From positions 1 to 54,335 of the forward strand of contig JAKSLO010000004.1 of assembly GCA_024401185.1 (NCBI GenBank): 54,335 nt of DNA, given 5' to 3'. The stretch is from Bacteroidaceae bacterium (lineage in GTDB: Bacteria; Bacteroidota; Bacteroidia; Bacteroidales; Bacteroidaceae). Below the pieces are notes generated by a model, which was not told the DNA's origin, ran no database searches, and saw only the letters and a list, made by a program, of their open reading frames with translations. Shown piece by piece: positions 52,546 to 54,335 of the stretch (position 1 is the first letter of the stretch; each line of letters begins with the position of its first letter). A program made the position numbers and the translations under genes.

Positions 52546-54335
52546 TTCCATCCGCATACAGGGTGCACGTGTCAACAACCTCAAGAACATCTCACTCGAT
52601 ATTCCCCGCGACAAACTCGTTGTCATCACGGGTGTCAGCGGCAGCGGCAAGTCGAGTCTGGCTTTCGATACCCTTTATGCCGAGGGACAGCGTCGTTATG
52701 TAGAGAGTCTGAGTTCCTATGCCCGAATGTTCCTGGGACGTATGAGCAAGCCTGAATGCGATTTCATCAAGGGCATCCCCCCCGCCATAGCCATCGAGCA
52801 AAAGGTCACCAGCCGCAACCCTCGCAGCACAGTGGGCACCTCTACCGAGATATACGAGTACATGCGTCTGCTCTTTGCCCGCATTGGTCGCACCTACTCA
52901 CCCATCAGCGGCATGGAGGTCAGAAAGCATAGCACCGAGGATGTGGTCAACTGCATGCTCTCCCACCCTGAAGGTGAGCGTTTCATGGTGCTTTGCCGCC
53001 CTAAGATGAGCCTTGAGATGCTCATCCAGAATGGCTTCACCCGCATCTATGTCCATCATGAGGTAATGCTCATCGAGGACTACCTGCAGCAACAAGCCTC
53101 CAACAGTTCATCCACCCCGCTACCTGCGGAGGAAGGACAAGGCGAAGCAACCATCTTCCTCATTGTCGATCGTATGAAGTCCTCATCCGACAAGGATGCC
53201 ATCTCTCGTCTTGTCGATAGTGCCGAGACAGCCTTCTATGAGGGCGGTGGCGAGATGATGCTTCATTGGCTCAGCGATGACCATGAGGACGTATTCTCCA
53301 CCCGTTTCGAGGCTGATGGCATCACATTCGACGAACCCTCTGACAACCTCTTTGCCTTCAACTCACCCATGGGAGCCTGTCCCGAGTGTGAGGGATTCGG
53401 ACGCGTGGTGGGCATCGACGAGCAACTCGTCATTCCCAACTCATCCCTGAGTGTGTATCAAGGTGCCGTGGTGTGCTGGCGTGGCGAGAAGATGAGCGAG
53501 TGGAAGAACTGGTTTGCACAGTTCAATGCCGAACGAGGCTTCCCCATCCACAAGCCCTATTTCGAGCTCACACAGTCAGAGAAAGACTGGCTCTGGCATG
53601 GAGTGCCTTCGGCAGGTGAAAAGTCAAAAGTGAAAAGTGTAACGTTGGGCGGGGTGACAGTAAGCGTGCCTGCAGAATGGACAATCTACGCAGAGGAGCG
53701 CGAATGGGGTTTGTTGAGCATCGACGCCTTCTTTGAAATGCTGCGCCAAGGCCAGTACAAGATACAGAACCGCGTCATGCTGGCTCGCTATCGTGGCAAG
53801 ACGGTATGTCCCAAGTGTCATGGCACACGTCTTCGTCCCGAGGCCAACTATGTGCGCGTGGCAGGTCACACCATCACCGAGTTGGTGGACATGCCTGCCT
53901 GCAAGCTGCTTCCCCTCATTACCGAGATAGAGTCGCAGCTTACCGACCACGAGCGTCAGGTAGCCTCCCGCATTCTTATTGAAATTAAGAACCGTCTGCA
54001 GTTCATGCTCGACGTGGGTTTGGGCTATCTCACCCTCAACCGCCTCAGCAACTCACTCTCAGGCGGTGAGAGCCAGCGCATCAATCTGGCCACCTCCCTG
54101 GGAAGCAGTCTGGTGGGCAGTCTTTACATCCTTGACGAACCCAGCATCGGCCTGCACAGTCGCGACACCGACCGCCTTATCAAGGTGCTCAAGCAGTTGC
54201 GCGACCTTGGCAACACCGTAGTAGTGGTGGAACACGACGAAGAGATCATGCGTGCAGCCGATTGGATTATCGACATCGGTCCCGATGCCGGACGCTTAGG
54301 TGGCGAAGTAGTATGGGAGGGAGAGCCAGTGCATA
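52457..54335 (+). CDS. uvrA: Excinuclease ABC subunit A (partial, 3' end outside window)
   Basis: UvrA recognises DNA damage with UvrB. About 626 codons are present; the second ATPase half is missing because the window ends. Walker [10 protein letters not shown] is near residue 59, and [29 protein letters not shown] follows. The zinc/UvrB region has only one CxxC (CPEC in GACPEC), and its usual earlier partner is not seen. CPKCHGTRL precedes the ABC signature [12 protein letters not shown] (about 534) and [12 protein letters not shown]. The usual N-terminus starts 1-5 residues before [13 protein letters not shown]; here about 30 extra residues ([20 protein letters not shown] region) come from a GC-rich repeat, with no later ATG/GTG/TTG in frame before that point. 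Two further low-complexity inserts occur near residues 215-230 and 387-395. Confidence 0.95.
   Translation, partial: MDIKKTHNTNVTTPLHSASGAVREGQGGGSSIRIQGARVNNLKNISLDIPRDKLVVITGVSGSGKSSLAFDTLYAEGQRRYVESLSSYARMFLGRMSKPECDFIKGIPPAIAIEQKVTSRNPRSTVGTSTEIYEYMRLLFARIGRTYSPISGMEVRKHSTEDVVNCMLSHPEGERFMVLCRPKMSLEMLIQNGFTRIYVHHEVMLIEDYLQQQASNSSSTPLPAEEGQGEATIFLIVDRMKSSSDKDAISRLVDSAETAFYEGGGEMMLHWLSDDHEDVFSTRFEADGITFDEPSDNLFAFNSPMGACPECEGFGRVVGIDEQLVIPNSSLSVYQGAVVCWRGEKMSEWKNWFAQFNAERGFPIHKPYFELTQSEKDWLWHGVPSAGEKSKVKSVTLGGVTVSVPAEWTIYAEEREWGLLSIDAFFEMLRQGQYKIQNRVMLARYRGKTVCPKCHGTRLRPEANYVRVAGHTITELVDMPACKLLPLITEIESQLTDHERQVASRILIEIKNRLQFMLDVGLGYLTLNRLSNSLSGGESQRINLATSLGSSLVGSLYILDEPSIGLHSRDTDRLIKVLKQLRDLGNTVVVVEHDEEIMRAADWIIDIGPDAGRLGGEVVWEGEPVH

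Overview
The window comes from a member of the Bacteroidales, most likely the Prevotellaceae. The evidence is SusC/SusD outer-membrane pairs, promoters of the TTTG-N19-21-TAnnTTTG type, near absence of strong Shine-Dalgarno sequences, many secreted lipoproteins, a Bacteroidetes-type SecA and LysS, and moderate GC content. No rRNA, tRNA, transposase, integrase, phage gene or CRISPR array was seen. The genes look chromosomal and mostly housekeeping.

Layout. 1-9.8 kb (minus strand): a SusC-SusD-surface lipoprotein operon closed by a clear terminator, then a separately promoted secreted M6 metalloprotease; together they suggest uptake of breakdown products, possibly peptides. 10-17.3 kb (minus): a small unknown protein, secA, an alkaline-phosphatase-superfamily protein and a DUF4105 membrane protein. 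17.4-24.5 kb (plus): coaX, a beta-barrel protein, lptC, a CorC/HlyC-type CBS protein and a SurA/PpiD-like foldase, i.e. CoA supply plus envelope assembly. 25-31.5 kb (minus): branched-chain amino-acid operon ilvD-ilvB-ilvN-(acyl-ACP thioesterase)-ilvC. 31.6-35 kb: a TonB receptor with a heavy-metal-associated (HMA) protein, and a divergent lipoprotein. 35-37.2 kb (minus): a small unknown gene with a frameshifted partner, and a GH43-like protein. 37.3-41 kb (plus): SlyD-like FKBP, aroC, an MFS-like transporter and two small envelope proteins; then a convergent EEP-family nuclease/phosphatase. 42.3-44.5 kb (plus): a membrane-anchored ECF-like sigma factor followed by a secreted DUF5024 protein and a GIN-domain (DUF2807) protein. 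44.6-49.9 kb (plus): lysS, gpsA, pgi and a HAD phosphatase. 50-54.3 kb: a lipoprotein (minus), a GHL10/DigH-like glycosidase (plus), and uvrA (plus), which is cut by the window end.

The most unusual content is in the spacers. (1) Intergenic arrays in which a short motif (the exact core differs by locus) recurs every 11 bp, one helical turn, with a variable remainder: 18290-18464, 24781-24835, 35252-35350 and 46506-46560. Two distant loci share the ATCGGG core. (2) GC-rich CCCCTCCC/GGGAGGGG repeats, three times as head-to-head inverted pairs resembling REPINs. (3) AT-rich AATTCATAATTCACAATT-type repeats in spacers. (4) Copies of these repeat classes lie in frame inside conserved genes: about 40 residues in the TonB receptor, and the N-terminus and an internal loop of UvrA. 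These genes appear to tolerate, and translate, repeat DNA.

Promoters can be read directly at many genes. Eight have both boxes intact with 19-21 bp spacing (mostly exactly 20), and they correct several start codons. Three others share an 18-nt block, T7-G-TATCTTTG-CG, without a canonical -33 box.
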